Below are positions 17,456 to 27,138 of a stretch of DNA of 52,556 nucleotides, piece after piece (positions within the stretch are counted from its first letter, which is position 1; each line of letters begins with the position of its first letter). The position numbers and the translations under genes were made by a program. Where the stretch lies: contig SVES01000022.1 in assembly GCA_015057305.1 (NCBI GenBank), forward strand, positions 1 to 52,556. The letters are read 5' to 3'. The stretch is from Pseudobutyrivibrio ruminis (GTDB lineage Bacteria > Bacillota > Clostridia > Lachnospirales > Lachnospiraceae). The notes under the pieces were generated by a model. That model saw only the letters and a list, made by a program, of their open reading frames with translations, was not told the DNA's origin and ran no database searches.

Positions 17456-18049
17456 CTAGATAGTTCCCTTCGTTGTCATTGCATCCTTGATGCGAGGGTC
17501 TATCATTGTAGCCTCATCCAGTGCCTTGGCAAATGCTTTAAAAAGTGCCTCGCACATATGATGTGAATTTCCAGGTGTAATCACCTTCATGTGTAGATTC
17601 ATTGCAGCTGAATAGGAAATAGCATAGAAAAATTCCTTAACCATTTCGGTATCCATATAGCCAATTTTTTCTGTAGGAAAATCTGCCTCAAAGGAAAAAT
17701 ATGGTCTGCCTGACAAATCAATAGCAACCATCACCAAGGTCTCATCCATAGGAAGAATACTGCTACCATATCGGGTAATTCCTCTTTTATCCCCACAAGC
17801 CTTTTTTATGGCATTGCCAAGTACTATGCCTGTATCCTCAATAGTATGATGACAATCAACCTGCAAGTCTCCTCTTATTTCAGCCGTCATATCAAAAAGA
17901 CCGTGCCTGGTAAAAGCATCCAGCATATGATCAAAAAATCCTATACCTGAATTGACATTGCATGAACCAGTGCCGTCAATGGAAAAATCTATTGTGATAT
18001 CGGTTTCCTTTGTTTTTCTAGCAATTTTCGCCCTGCGTTCTTCAGCCAT
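17456..18049 (-). CDS. hisB: Imidazoleglycerol-phosphate dehydratase
   Basis: A 197-aa HisB with the paired metal-binding motifs FFDHMLDAFTRHG / CHHTIEDTGIVLG and PGNSHHMCEALFKAFAKAL. It forms imidazole-acetol phosphate. The ATG at 18049 follows GGGGTGG; an upstream TTG would add 13 residues unlike the family. It lacks the phosphatase domain of the enterobacterial form. It lies 18 bp before hisIE; about 100 bp separate it from hisD. Confidence 0.96.
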   Translation of the reverse strand: MAEERRAKIARKTKETDITIDFSIDGTGSCNVNSGIGFFDHMLDAFTRHGLFDMTAEIRGDLQVDCHHTIEDTGIVLGNAIKKACGDKRGITRYGSSILPMDETLVMVAIDLSGRPYFSFEADFPTEKIGYMDTEMVKEFFYAISYSAAMNLHMKVITPGNSHHMCEALFKAFAKALDEATMIDPRIKDAMTTKGTI

Positions 18050-18148
18050 AATCCACCCCAATTTATCATTTAATGATATAAGTGGCAAAAGTTAACTTTT
18101 AACACTCATATATAATTATACAATTTATTCTAATATATTTAAAGTAAA

Positions 18149-19441
18149 TTAAATATCCTCAAATCTAACCTTGATTGAGTTAGCGTGGGCTGTCAGCTGC
18201 TCATTATTGGCAAATTTGACAATGTCTGGATATACAGCTTCTAGTGCCTCTCTTGAATAAGAAATTATGCTTGATTTCTTAATAAAATCATCCACTGAAA
18301 GAGCTGAGAAGAATCTAGCTGTTCCATTTGTTGGAAGAACGTGATTTGGTCCAGCAAAATAATCTCCAAGTGGCTCAGATGAGTATTGTCCCAAGAATAT
18401 TGCTCCTGCATTTTTTACATAGGTCATATCCTCAAAAGGATTTGCAGTAACTATCTCAAGATGTTCAGATGCAATAGCGTTTACACAAGCAATAGCATCC
18501 TTTTTATTATCAGCAATTAATAGATATCCAAAATTATCTAGAGATTTTTGAATAATTTCTTTTCTCGATAATATCTTTACAAATCGCTCTATTTCACTTT
18601 CAACTTTATCAGCAAGCTCTGCTGAAGTTGTAACTAATATTGCTGATGCCAGCTCATCATGCTCGGCCTGAGATAATAGATCAGCCGCAACATAAGTAGG
18701 ATTTGCTGTTTCATCAGCAAGAACTAAAATCTCGGATGGTCCAGCAATTGAATCAATTGAAACATATCCAAAAACAGCTTTTTTAGCCAAAGCTACGAAT
18801 ATATTTCCAGGTCCTACAATCTTGTCCACCTTTTCTATACTCTCTGTTCCGAAGGCCAGTGCCGCAATAGCCTGAGCTCCACCGCATTTGTAAATCACAT
18901 CAACACCAGCCTCATTAGCAGCAACAAGTGTGCTGGGATTTACCTTGCCACTTTTGTCACATGGTGTTGTCATGTAAATATTAGGAACCCCTGCAACCTT
19001 AGCTGGCATAACATTCATTAATACAGACGAAGGATACACCGCCTTTCCACCTGGTACATATACACCAACCTTTGAAAGAGGTGTAACTTTTTGTCCAAGA
19101 ATAATTCCTTCCTCACTTGTAAACCAGCTGTTTTGCTTTTGCTTAGCATGGTAGCTTTCAATATTAACAAGAGCTTTTCTAATTACCTCTACAAGCTCTT
19201 CTGGAACTAAAGTATATGCTTCTTCAATCTCCTCTTTTGTAACAACAATATTGCTTGCATTAATATCAGCTCCATCGAACTTCTTTGTATATTCGAATAC
19301 TGCTTCGTCCCCTTGTCTTCGTACCGTATTTACGATATCACTAACTGTACTTTCATACTCAGTGTACTGACTTGGGCTTCGCTTTAAAAGTGACTCCAAA
19401 ATATTATCAATTGTATCATTAGTAAGCTTAAGCTTTCTCAT
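18149..19441 (-). CDS. hisD: Histidinol dehydrogenase
   Basis: The 430-aa protein is full length, with [43 protein letters not shown] and [14 protein letters not shown], which contain the zinc and NAD-binding residues, and [14 protein letters not shown] near the C-terminus. It oxidises histidinol to histidine in two steps. It overlaps hisG by 14 bp, suggesting coupling. Confidence 0.97.
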   Translation of the reverse strand: MRKLKLTNDTIDNILESLLKRSPSQYTEYESTVSDIVNTVRRQGDEAVFEYTKKFDGADINASNIVVTKEEIEEAYTLVPEELVEVIRKALVNIESYHAKQKQNSWFTSEEGIILGQKVTPLSKVGVYVPGGKAVYPSSVLMNVMPAKVAGVPNIYMTTPCDKSGKVNPSTLVAANEAGVDVIYKCGGAQAIAALAFGTESIEKVDKIVGPGNIFVALAKKAVFGYVSIDSIAGPSEILVLADETANPTYVAADLLSQAEHDELASAILVTTSAELADKVESEIERFVKILSRKEIIQKSLDNFGYLLIADNKKDAIACVNAIASEHLEIVTANPFEDMTYVKNAGAIFLGQYSSEPLGDYFAGPNHVLPTNGTARFFSALSVDDFIKKSSIISYSREALEAVYPDIVKFANNEQLTAHANSIKVRFEDI

Positions 19442-20084
19442 TTTCTAATGCTCCCTTTAGTTTCTCAATAAGCTGTGTAATTCTTTCATTTTCCATTTTC
19501 ATTGAAACCTGATTAACAACCATTCTTGCAGAAAGTGGACACACCTCTTCAAGAACAACCAAACCATTTTCCTTAAGCGTAGAACCGGTCTCTACAATAT
19601 CTACAATCACCTCAGATAATCCAACGATTGGAGCAAGCTCTATGGAACCATTTAACTTGATAATCTCAACTGTTTGATTCTTGGTGTTGTAAAAATAATC
19701 TTTGGCAATGCGAGGATATTTACTGGCAACTCTAATAAGCTCATGATGCTTAAGAAGCTCTGCGGCTTCGGCTGGACCACACACACACATACGGCATTTA
19801 CCAAAGCCAAGATCAAGTACTTCATAGATATTTCTATTTTCTTCAAGGATTGTATCCTCTCCAACAACGCCAATATCTGCTGCCCCATATTCCACATAGG
19901 TAGGAACATCAGGTCCTTTTGCAAGGAAAAATCTAAGCTTTAGTTCCTCGTTGGTAAAAATAAGCTTTCTAGTATCAGGATCCTTCATTTCTTCACAGGT
20001 AATACCAATGCTTTCAAAAAGCTCTAAAGTCTTTTTCGCTAAACGCCCTTTTCCCAGGGCAAAGGTTAAATATCTATCTTTCAT
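19428..20084 (-). CDS. hisG: ATP phosphoribosyltransferase catalytic subunit, short form
   Basis: The 218-aa HisG lacks the C-terminal regulatory domain, so it belongs to the short class that needs HisZ, encoded directly upstream. Motifs include [28 protein letters not shown] and [16 protein letters not shown] (PRPP binding). It starts histidine synthesis from ATP and PRPP. Confidence 0.97.
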   Translation of the reverse strand: MKDRYLTFALGKGRLAKKTLELFESIGITCEEMKDPDTRKLIFTNEELKLRFFLAKGPDVPTYVEYGAADIGVVGEDTILEENRNIYEVLDLGFGKCRMCVCGPAEAAELLKHHELIRVASKYPRIAKDYFYNTKNQTVEIIKLNGSIELAPIVGLSEVIVDIVETGSTLKENGLVVLEEVCPLSARMVVNQVSMKMENERITQLIEKLKGALENEKA

Positions 20085-20096
20085 TTTGACACCTCA

Positions 20097-21089
20097 TCAA
20101 AGTGGAAGTCTTTTAAGTGCTAACATTAACTGGTCAACGGTAATTGCAAAGCCAATAGCAGGTGCTTCCTTACCAAAATGGCTAAGAAGTGTATCGTACC
20201 TGCCTCCCTTTACAAGAGGCTCTCCTACACCATAAGAATATCCTGTAAAAATGATTCCTGTATAATATTTGTATTCAGAAATCATTCCAAGCTCAAAGGA
20301 AATATAATCCATTACTTCATTTTTGTTTAAAAGCTCATATAACTTTGTAAGATATTCCAAGGCATCATAAACCTTTTTATATTTCTTAGCCTTATCCAGA
20401 TATGAAGCCCATTCCTTTGGAGAATTCATTATCTTTCCTGTAATATCAAATAGCTCTATTAATCCCTTGCCAACCCCTGCCTGTTCAAGTAATTCCTTGG
20501 CACCAAAGAAATTCTTATTTGATATAAGATTGATTAGCTTTTCTTCCTGCACCTCATCTAGATTAGCTGCCTCTATAAGACCTCTCACAACATCTATATG
20601 TCCAACGCCAATTTCAAATTCCTTTAGTCCAAGCTTTTTTAAAGCATTAACAACAATTGTAAGAATCTCTGCATCAGCATCAACTGAACTGTCACCGATA
20701 AACTCACAGCCAGCCTGAGTGCTCTCCTTTAGACGTCCCTGCAGGCTATGATAATTAATAAACACATTACCTTCATAAGAAAGCTTAACAGCCTCATCTG
20801 TATCAGAGAAATACATTGCAGCAGCCCTGGCAACAGAAGGTGTAATGTCTGGCCTTAAAACCAAAGTATTACCATCTCTGTCAAAAAATTTGAACATCTC
20901 ATTTGATTTGCAGCTACCTACCTCCTTTGAAAAGGTATCAAAGTATTCAAAAGTTGGTGTAGATATAGGAGAATATCCTGCGCTTTTAAAGCATTTTCTA
21001 AGATTATATAGAACATCCAAGCGCTGTTCATATTCGCTATTATAAATATCTCTGACTCCTTCTGGAGTATGTAAAGTAAGATTTTTCAT
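20097..21089 (-). CDS. hisZ: ATP phosphoribosyltransferase regulatory subunit
   Basis: A 330-aa HisRS-like protein: TPEGVRDIYNSEYEQR, SPISTPTFEYFDTF, VLRPDITPSVARA and GGRYDTLLSHFGKEAPAIGFAI. It lacks the anticodon-binding domain of true HisRS, and short hisG follows at 12 bp, so it is HisZ. It heads the histidine operon behind a strong promoter. Confidence 0.96.
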   Translation of the reverse strand: MKNLTLHTPEGVRDIYNSEYEQRLDVLYNLRKCFKSAGYSPISTPTFEYFDTFSKEVGSCKSNEMFKFFDRDGNTLVLRPDITPSVARAAAMYFSDTDEAVKLSYEGNVFINYHSLQGRLKESTQAGCEFIGDSSVDADAEILTIVVNALKKLGLKEFEIGVGHIDVVRGLIEAANLDEVQEEKLINLISNKNFFGAKELLEQAGVGKGLIELFDITGKIMNSPKEWASYLDKAKKYKKVYDALEYLTKLYELLNKNEVMDYISFELGMISEYKYYTGIIFTGYSYGVGEPLVKGGRYDTLLSHFGKEAPAIGFAITVDQLMLALKRLPL

Positions 21090-21137
21090 ATTCGCCTCTC
21101 ATACAAAAACACTTTAGCGTGATAAAGAACTAAAGTC

Positions 21138-21166
21138 ATTATACCTAAAATAAGCCCTAAAGTCAA
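21138..21166 (-). promoter_or_regulatory. Histidine operon promoter
   Basis: Minus strand TTGACT (21161-21166), 17-bp spacer, TATAAT (21138-21143). The -35 and spacer lie in the 3' arm and tail of the preceding gene's terminator. The expected leader is about 40 bases, too short for a his-peptide attenuator or T-box. Confidence 0.8.
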
Positions 21167-21182
21167 TAATTGCTTCAGGGCT
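21146..21182 (-). terminator. Terminator of the FIST-GGDEF gene
   Basis: Minus strand AGCCCTGAAG pairs with CTTTAGGGCT (10 bp with one G-T), loop of 10 bases, followed by TATTTTAGG. The loop and 3' arm contain the his -35 element. Confidence 0.8.
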
Positions 21183-21196
21183 CAAAAACCAATTAC

Positions 21197-22939
21197 TTAT
21201 AAATCTGAACAGACTTTATTTTTTCCGCTATCCTTGGCAGCATATAAAAGACTATCTACTCTATCAATAGTGGCCAAAACAGTTTCTTCATTATCATGTC
21301 TTGTAACACCAATGCTTACTGAAAAATTTCCTGAAGGACTAGGAATTAAATTAAGGTCCTTTCTGATTTTTTCAGCCAGATTTAACACCTCATTATCCTC
21401 ATATCCCCTAAGTATAATCATGAATTCTTCACCGCCCCAACGTCCAGCTTCGCTAGAATCCAGGCAACGCACATCCTGGTTTAGATATTTAGCCAAAGAC
21501 TTTAAGGCATTATCTCCAGCATTATGTCCATATTCGTCATTTAAAGCCTTAAAATCGTCTATATCAAGCATAATTAGATGCCATGTACTGCAGTACTCTT
21601 CTGAGTTTTCATCTGCAGTATCATATATTAAATGCTCAATGGCACCACGATTTAGAAGACCTGTAAGGGCATCATGTGCGGCTTTATACAGCATATCATT
21701 TAATTGCTTATTTTTTTCCATTAATTCTTCTGTAATGGTATTTATAAATATAGCCAGGCGATGTGTTACTGATAAATTAGAGCTATTTACAATTTCATCC
21801 ATGGTACAATCATAGTTTAGCTTGGCAGGACCTTCTCTCATGGCAACACAAACAATAGAAAGGTTGTTTAGAAATGTAGTTCCATTGTATCGAAGCAGCT
21901 CACCCAAGGCGCTAAAGCCTGTGGTATGTAAATCCTTAGAAATTTCGGAAACCTCAATATCCTCCTTGTCTCCCCAGAATAACATACGTCCCATACAATT
22001 AATCAAAAATACTGCATCTGGCGCAAATTTACGAATATCTAAGCTTACCTGTCTTGTATGATTCATAATTCTAATTGGATCACCAAAGGTAATACGTATA
22101 TCGCAATTTTCAGGGATATTTGTAGACATGACAATAGAACCATCAGGATTAACTGACTTTGCATGACGAACATACTTAGTCTGCTCATCCACCTGGACCT
22201 CCCATGGAAATTGAAGTGCATCATAAAAGAAGCTATCGTCATTGTGAATATGAAGATAGTGATTATATACGTCATATGCTGGCCTGCCATCAAGCTCATA
22301 AACTACAGGCCCCTCTGACTTGGTTACCTTTAGTGGATAGCCAATAGCCTTCCAACCAAACATTCGCTCAGTTTGAATGTGTAAGTCTGTGCCCACATAC
22401 ATAACTAAAACAGAACTATCATAGCTATAATCACATTCATTAGCGAAAACAAATGGCTTTCTGAATTGATCACCTACTGCAACAGCGCCGAAAATCTCAA
22501 CATTCTCAGGAAGCTTATCCATTATCTCCCCAGCTGCCTCCAATGACTGATATGAAGCTGCTGTAAGCAGTTCTATACCTTTTAAATTTGGAGTATTAAT
22601 AGCTATTTCAAGAAGTCTATCAACAGCTACCTGATCCTTCTTTGCATAAAATGGAAACACCTCCACATTAGAGGATGGGTTTTCAAAAACCATTGCTGAT
22701 ACAACGATTTCTTGATTAGTCATAAATCCATCGTTAATTTCACCAGTGGCGCTGCAACCAATTACTGGAATATCTGGATAAAGAAAATCCAGTGCCTCTC
22801 TAACTTTATCAGCCTCTTCTATTCTATCTTGCATATCAAATGGAACAAAAACATGAAAAATAGCATTTTTTCCTTTTAAACCCCATTTTGCAACAGTATT
22901 TACAAAAGCCTCATTATATTTTGTCTGTAGAAGTCTCAT
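21197..22939 (-). CDS. FIST sensor domain diguanylate cyclase
   Basis: A 580-aa protein with a FIST N domain (about residues 30 to 220; GCSATGEINDG, ELLTAASYQSLEAAGEIMDKLPENVEIFGAVAVGDQ), a FIST C domain (about 225 to 370; VFLINCMGRMLFWG, TTGFSALGE), a short helix and a GGDEF domain (about 410 to 580) with GGEEF at 502-506 and HDALTGLLNRGAIE at its start. It should make cyclic di-GMP in response to a small ligand. The RxxD at 491-494 is seven residues before GGEEF, not the usual five. No membrane segment is seen. Confidence 0.92.
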   Translation of the reverse strand: MRLLQTKYNEAFVNTVAKWGLKGKNAIFHVFVPFDMQDRIEEADKVREALDFLYPDIPVIGCSATGEINDGFMTNQEIVVSAMVFENPSSNVEVFPFYAKKDQVAVDRLLEIAINTPNLKGIELLTAASYQSLEAAGEIMDKLPENVEIFGAVAVGDQFRKPFVFANECDYSYDSSVLVMYVGTDLHIQTERMFGWKAIGYPLKVTKSEGPVVYELDGRPAYDVYNHYLHIHNDDSFFYDALQFPWEVQVDEQTKYVRHAKSVNPDGSIVMSTNIPENCDIRITFGDPIRIMNHTRQVSLDIRKFAPDAVFLINCMGRMLFWGDKEDIEVSEISKDLHTTGFSALGELLRYNGTTFLNNLSIVCVAMREGPAKLNYDCTMDEIVNSSNLSVTHRLAIFINTITEELMEKNKQLNDMLYKAAHDALTGLLNRGAIEHLIYDTADENSEEYCSTWHLIMLDIDDFKALNDEYGHNAGDNALKSLAKYLNQDVRCLDSSEAGRWGGEEFMIILRGYEDNEVLNLAEKIRKDLNLIPSPSGNFSVSIGVTRHDNEETVLATIDRVDSLLYAAKDSGKNKVCSDL

Positions 22940-22979
22940 CTTATTAGCTCCTAAAAATAAAATGATTTTATTATTAATT

Positions 22980-23009
22980 ATTATAAATCCAATGAAAATA
23001 CATTGTCTA
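22980..23009 (-). promoter_or_regulatory. Promoter of the FIST-GGDEF gene
   Basis: Minus strand TAGACA (23004-23009), 18-bp spacer, TATAAT (22980-22985), about 40 bp before the ATG and its AGGAGC site. Confidence 0.65.
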
Positions 23010-23027
23010 GTTTTAGATTATAACAAA

Positions 23028-23555
23028 TCATTTCCTTGAACCTAAATCCACATTTATCATATCAAGATATGGCACAAGCAGATTTGGCTTTGTAGTAAAA
23101 AAGTAGTTTTCATCAAGCTCCTCTATCCTAAAGCTTTTTCTACCACCCTCCAGCATTCTATCCCAAAATCCCTTGAGCTTTTCATAGGTGAGATAATAAT
23201 AAACATCCCTTTCGCTAAAAAAGATAAGAATAAATGCCAAGCCATCCTGTGCTTCCCATTTGCCCATGAAATTCACCTGGTGTTGATGAATATTCTGCAA
23301 AGGAAATGTATCTTTATTACATTCTTTTGCATCAAAGCACACAGGGATTCCTTGTATGGCACCAACATAGTCTACTGTAGATTTCTGGTCGAAATAGGCA
23401 AGTGTAATGTGCCCCTTTTTATCCATGTCAATTGGCGTAATAGGTGTTGGAATTTTTTGAATAAGGGCTAGGCCATTTTCAGCATAGACCTCATTTGTTT
23501 TATTAATGAATTCTTCAAATGTGGAGCCACGCAAGCCCCTTGATTTATACGTAGC
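23028..23555 (-). CDS. recU: Holliday junction resolvase RecU
   Basis: From the ATG at 23555 (after AGGGGAG) the protein has 175 residues: SRGLRGSTFEEFINKTNEVYAENGLALIQKIPTPI is the RecU N-terminal motif, and STVDYVGAIQGIPVCFDAKEC is the nuclease core, with Asp63 and Asp76-x-Lys78. In Bacillus RecU the latter motif is Glu-x-Lys, so Asp76 is a conservative change. NIHQHQVNFM and FILIFFSERDVYYYLTY follow. It resolves Holliday junctions together with RuvAB, whose genes lie at 44181-45830. It overlaps the pseudouridine synthase gene by 11 bp. Confidence 0.9.
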   Translation of the reverse strand, partial: ATYKSRGLRGSTFEEFINKTNEVYAENGLALIQKIPTPITPIDMDKKGHITLAYFDQKSTVDYVGAIQGIPVCFDAKECNKDTFPLQNIHQHQVNFMGKWEAQDGLAFILIFFSERDVYYYLTYEKLKGFWDRMLEGGRKSFRIEELDENYFFTTKPNLLVPYLDMINVDLGSRK

Positions 23556-24480
23556 CATTAAACTCCCCTGGTAAGTCACAGACAAACTTTCTGCCATCTG
23601 AAAACTCAATTGAATAGGCATGTAAAAGCTGTCCCCGAACTTTATTTTTTTTATTAATTATCGTATTTCCGTATTTATTATCACCTAAAATAGGATGACC
23701 TATTGAAGCAAGATGAGCTCTGATTTGATGTGTGCGTCCTGTTATAAGATGAATCTCTAGTAAAGTAAAATCATCCCCTATATGAGAAATAGGTCTGTAT
23801 GCTGTTTTAATAGGCTTAGAATCCTTAGTCTCAGTTTTGGTGATTGATACCTTGTTAGTTGCTTCATCCTTTGATAAAAAGCCTTCTATCTGTTGTTCGT
23901 CATCTATTCTCCCAATAACAACAGCCCTGTATAGCTTTTTGCAACTACGTTCCTTAAGAGCTTCCCCAAGAAGTTGTGCCGTATGAAGATTTTTAGCAAA
24001 CAGTACAATTCCTGATGTATTTCTATCAAGTCTATTACATACACTAGGGTGAAAATGCTTAAAGCTTTCCTCTGTTAGACCTTTTTCATTAATAAGATAT
24101 GAAATAGCCATCTCATTGATAGAAATATCTGCTGGTGAGTCCTTTTGTGATTTTACACCAGAAGGCTTGTTGATAATTATCATATCATCATCTTCAAACA
24201 CCACATCTAGATCATGAGCCGCTTCTTTTAATGAGTAATAAAGCTCATCTCGTTCATCAGCCCCTGTCATTTTGGCAAAAGTCTCATCAGAAAACCAAAT
24301 CTTGACAATATCGCCAGTATTAAGTTTTTCTGTACCATCAGCTTTTTTGTCGTTGAGAGTGATGTTCTTTTTTCTGAGCATCTTGTAAATAAAACTGGTA
24401 CTAGCCTCAGTAAGAACACGCTTTAAATACTTATCAAAACGCTGATTACTATCGCTTTCTTCTATTCTTAGTTCTTTCAT
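23545..24480 (-). CDS. RluA-family pseudouridine synthase
   Basis: A 311-aa protein with an N-terminal S4-like RNA-binding segment (about 10 to 70) and the catalytic domain, whose motif VCNRLDRNTSGIVLFAKN holds the catalytic Asp. LITGRTHQIRAHLASIGHPILGDNKYG follows, typical of RluC/RluD. It modifies 23S rRNA; which uridine is unclear. It overlaps the YgiQ-like gene by 32 bp and recU by 11 bp. Confidence 0.93.
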   Translation of the reverse strand: MKELRIEESDSNQRFDKYLKRVLTEASTSFIYKMLRKKNITLNDKKADGTEKLNTGDIVKIWFSDETFAKMTGADERDELYYSLKEAAHDLDVVFEDDDMIIINKPSGVKSQKDSPADISINEMAISYLINEKGLTEESFKHFHPSVCNRLDRNTSGIVLFAKNLHTAQLLGEALKERSCKKLYRAVVIGRIDDEQQIEGFLSKDEATNKVSITKTETKDSKPIKTAYRPISHIGDDFTLLEIHLITGRTHQIRAHLASIGHPILGDNKYGNTIINKKNKVRGQLLHAYSIEFSDGRKFVCDLPGEFNGYV

Positions 24481-26419
24481 TTGACTTATTTTGCTTTGCG
24501 AAATTTTGATTTCTATTGTCTTTATTTTTTACAGTGCCAGGCTTTCTAGAAGCATTTTTCTTAGATTCATTCTTTTTTGATGAACTCTTGTTTGAATCGT
24601 TTTTCTTAAAATCCTTCCCTTTGATTTTTCTAGGAGGAATTAGACATTCTTCTCCAAACCCAATTAAATCTTCTCGTCCTGCCTTGATTAAAGCCTCTTT
24701 AACAAGCTCGTAGTTTTCAGGCCTCTTATACTGAATAAGGGCACGCTGCATTGCCTTTTCATGAGGATTCTTGCATATATAAACAGGCTTCATATCCCTA
24801 GGGTCAATCTCTGTATAATACATAGTAGTAGATATTGTGCTAGGTGTTGGATAAAAATCCTGCACCTGCTCTGGGGATAAATGATGATCACGTAAATATT
24901 CAGCTAATGCTATGGCATCATCAAGGGTGCTACCTGGATGTGAACTCATAAGATAAGGCACAAGATATTGCTTTAATCCCAGTTCTTTATTAATCTTGGC
25001 GTATTTATCACAAAAAATGTTATAAACCGAAATATCTGGCTTACCCAAATAACTAAGTACATTGTTTGAAATATGCTCTGGGGCAACCTTTAGCTGTCCA
25101 CTAACATGATACTTGCAAAGATCTCTAAGGAAAGTATCATCCTTATCATACATTACGTAATCAAATCTCACGCCTGAACGCACAAACACTTTTTTTACCC
25201 TAGGAAGCTTTCTTAGCTTAGTTAAAAGTGAAACGTAATCCTTGTGGTCCACCTCTAGATTTGGACATTTTGTGGGAAATAAGCACTGTCTATTTGTGCA
25301 GACACCCTTTGTCATTTGCTTTTTACAAGAAGGATTTCTGAAATTGGCCGTAGGTCCTCCCACATCATGAATATATCCTTTAAATTCAGGGTCTTCTGTT
25401 ATAAGCTTTGCCTCATTGATAATAGATTCATGACTTCTTGATTGAATAATACGTCCCTGATGGAAGGTGAGAGCACAGAAATTACAACCACCAAAACATC
25501 CTCTATTGCTAATAAGGGAAAACTTTACCTCCTTGATTGCAGGAATGCCTCCATCCTTTTCATACATAGGATGATAGGTTCTCATGTATTCTATGGCATA
25601 TACATCATCCATCTCCTGCCTGGTAAGAGGCTTTTGAGGGGGATTTTGCACAACAAACATGGCTCCGTCATAGGTCTCTACAAGCTTCTTTGCAGTAAAT
25701 GCATCCGTATTTACGTATTGGGTATAAAAGCTTTTTGCATAGGTAGCCTTATCAGCCTTAATCTCCTCAAAGCTTGGCAATATAATAGCATCCTCAGTAA
25801 ATGCTTTATCCCTAGTCTTAAAAACAGTACCATCAATATAAGTAATATCCTTAACATCCATTCCAGATGCAAGGCAGTCCGCAATCTCTATAACAGAACG
25901 TTCTCCCATCCCATAGGATATAATATCTGCACCTGAATCAAGAAGAATTGAACGGCGCACCTTATTTGACCAATAGTCATAATGAGCAAGTCGTCTAAGT
26001 GACGCCTCAATACCACCTATGATAATAGGCTTTTTCTTATAGGTATGTCTTATTAGATTACAGTAAACAACAGTAGCGTAATCCGGCCTTAAGCCAATTT
26101 TTCCTCCAGGTGAATAATTATCAAAGTCTCTTCTGTGCTTTGAAACACTATAATGATTTACCATGGAATCCATATTGCCAGCACTAACAAAAAAGCCCAA
26201 TCGGGGCTCTCCTAAAATATTAATGGAATTGTCATCCTTCCAATCAGGCTGGGCTATAATTCCTACAGAATATCCATTTAATTCAAGAAGGCGGCAAATA
26301 ATTGCCGCCCCAAATGAAGGATGATCTACGTATGCATCTCCACAAACATAAACAAAGTCAAGCTGCTTGATGCCTCGCTCATCCATATCTTTTTTACAAA
26401 CTGGTAAAAACTTTTGCAT
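24449..26419 (-). CDS. YgiQ-family (UPF0313) radical SAM protein
   Basis: The 656-aa protein carries the radical SAM cysteines in NRGCFGGCNFCALTFHQGR, with an N-terminal domain rich in conserved motifs (VCGDAYVDHPSFG, PIIIGGIEASLRRLAHYDYWSNKVRRS). A cluster KKQMTKGVCTNRQCLFPTKCP follows the core. Its last 60 residues are a Lys/Asn/Arg-rich disordered tail, as in family members. The function is unknown. Confidence 0.93.
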   Translation of the reverse strand: MQKFLPVCKKDMDERGIKQLDFVYVCGDAYVDHPSFGAAIICRLLELNGYSVGIIAQPDWKDDNSINILGEPRLGFFVSAGNMDSMVNHYSVSKHRRDFDNYSPGGKIGLRPDYATVVYCNLIRHTYKKKPIIIGGIEASLRRLAHYDYWSNKVRRSILLDSGADIISYGMGERSVIEIADCLASGMDVKDITYIDGTVFKTRDKAFTEDAIILPSFEEIKADKATYAKSFYTQYVNTDAFTAKKLVETYDGAMFVVQNPPQKPLTRQEMDDVYAIEYMRTYHPMYEKDGGIPAIKEVKFSLISNRGCFGGCNFCALTFHQGRIIQSRSHESIINEAKLITEDPEFKGYIHDVGGPTANFRNPSCKKQMTKGVCTNRQCLFPTKCPNLEVDHKDYVSLLTKLRKLPRVKKVFVRSGVRFDYVMYDKDDTFLRDLCKYHVSGQLKVAPEHISNNVLSYLGKPDISVYNIFCDKYAKINKELGLKQYLVPYLMSSHPGSTLDDAIALAEYLRDHHLSPEQVQDFYPTPSTISTTMYYTEIDPRDMKPVYICKNPHEKAMQRALIQYKRPENYELVKEALIKAGREDLIGFGEECLIPPRKIKGKDFKKNDSNKSSSKKNESKKNASRKPGTVKNKDNRNQNFAKQNKSNERTKNRRKR

Positions 26420-26425
26420 ATAAAT

Positions 26426-27133
26426 CTACTCTTTATTAAAAAATTGCTCTGGAATATCAAGCGCAGGCACATCATCTTCATCATTATTTGACAATGTTGC
26501 CTCTGGCTTAGCAGCTGGCTCATTTACAGCAGCTGCAGCACCTGTTGAATCCAAACTTGCAGCAGGATCTGAATCACCATCGTTTAATGAATCAGGAACA
26601 AGAGCTGCTCTGTTGCCATTAACAGTATCAAGATAAACCTGCATTGTATTCAAAAAAGACTCATCACGAGCTCTTGTAGTCTCAATTGAATTGGTAAGTA
26701 TTGTCTGAATGTTTGCAAGAAGCTCATCTGTATAAGCTATTGCACCCATACGAATATTATTTGCATCTTCTGTTGCTCTATCAATCTTCTCCTGAGCATT
26801 TTTCTGAGCAATTAGAATTACTTCATTTGCTTGCGCATATGCCTGTTGCATAATCTGATGTTCAGAAACCAATTCATTAGTTTGAACCTGAGCTTGACTA
26901 ACAATATCATCCGCTTTCTTTCTGGCATCTGCAAGAATTTGCTCACGGTTTTGAATCATTCGTTGGTATTTTTTTATCTCCTCAGGGGTTTTTGTTCTAA
27001 GCTCCTGAATAAGAGATTCCAACTCATCCCTGTTAACAACTATTTTGTTAGTAGAAAATGCTGATGGCTTACAATCATCTATATAAGCCTCAATTTCATC
27101 AATGATATCTTCAATTTTACTTGTGCTTGCCAT
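26426..27133 (-). CDS. Coiled-coil protein, DivIVA/ATPase-subunit-like
   Basis: A 235-aa protein starting MASTSKIEDIIDEIEAYIDDC. Residues about 60 to 150 form a long helix with heptad-like spacing (REQILADARKKADDIVSQAQVQTNELVSEHQ-type runs), resembling ATP synthase subunit b or DivIVA coiled coils. The C-terminal 50 residues are Ala/Asp/Pro-rich and probably disordered. No membrane segment. Such proteins occur next to coaD in Lachnospiraceae, where they are usually annotated only as ATPase-like; I cannot assign a role. Confidence 0.7.
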   Translation of the reverse strand: MASTSKIEDIIDEIEAYIDDCKPSAFSTNKIVVNRDELESLIQELRTKTPEEIKKYQRMIQNREQILADARKKADDIVSQAQVQTNELVSEHQIMQQAYAQANEVILIAQKNAQEKIDRATEDANNIRMGAIAYTDELLANIQTILTNSIETTRARDESFLNTMQVYLDTVNGNRAALVPDSLNDGDSDPAASLDSTGAAAAVNEPAAKPEATLSNNDEDDVPALDIPEQFFNKE

Positions 27134-27138
27134 GGTGA

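Noticed and set aside
21090..21137. His leader peptide or T-box before hisZ
   Set aside because: The region from the predicted start of transcription is about 40 bases, with no run of His codons and no T-box sequence.
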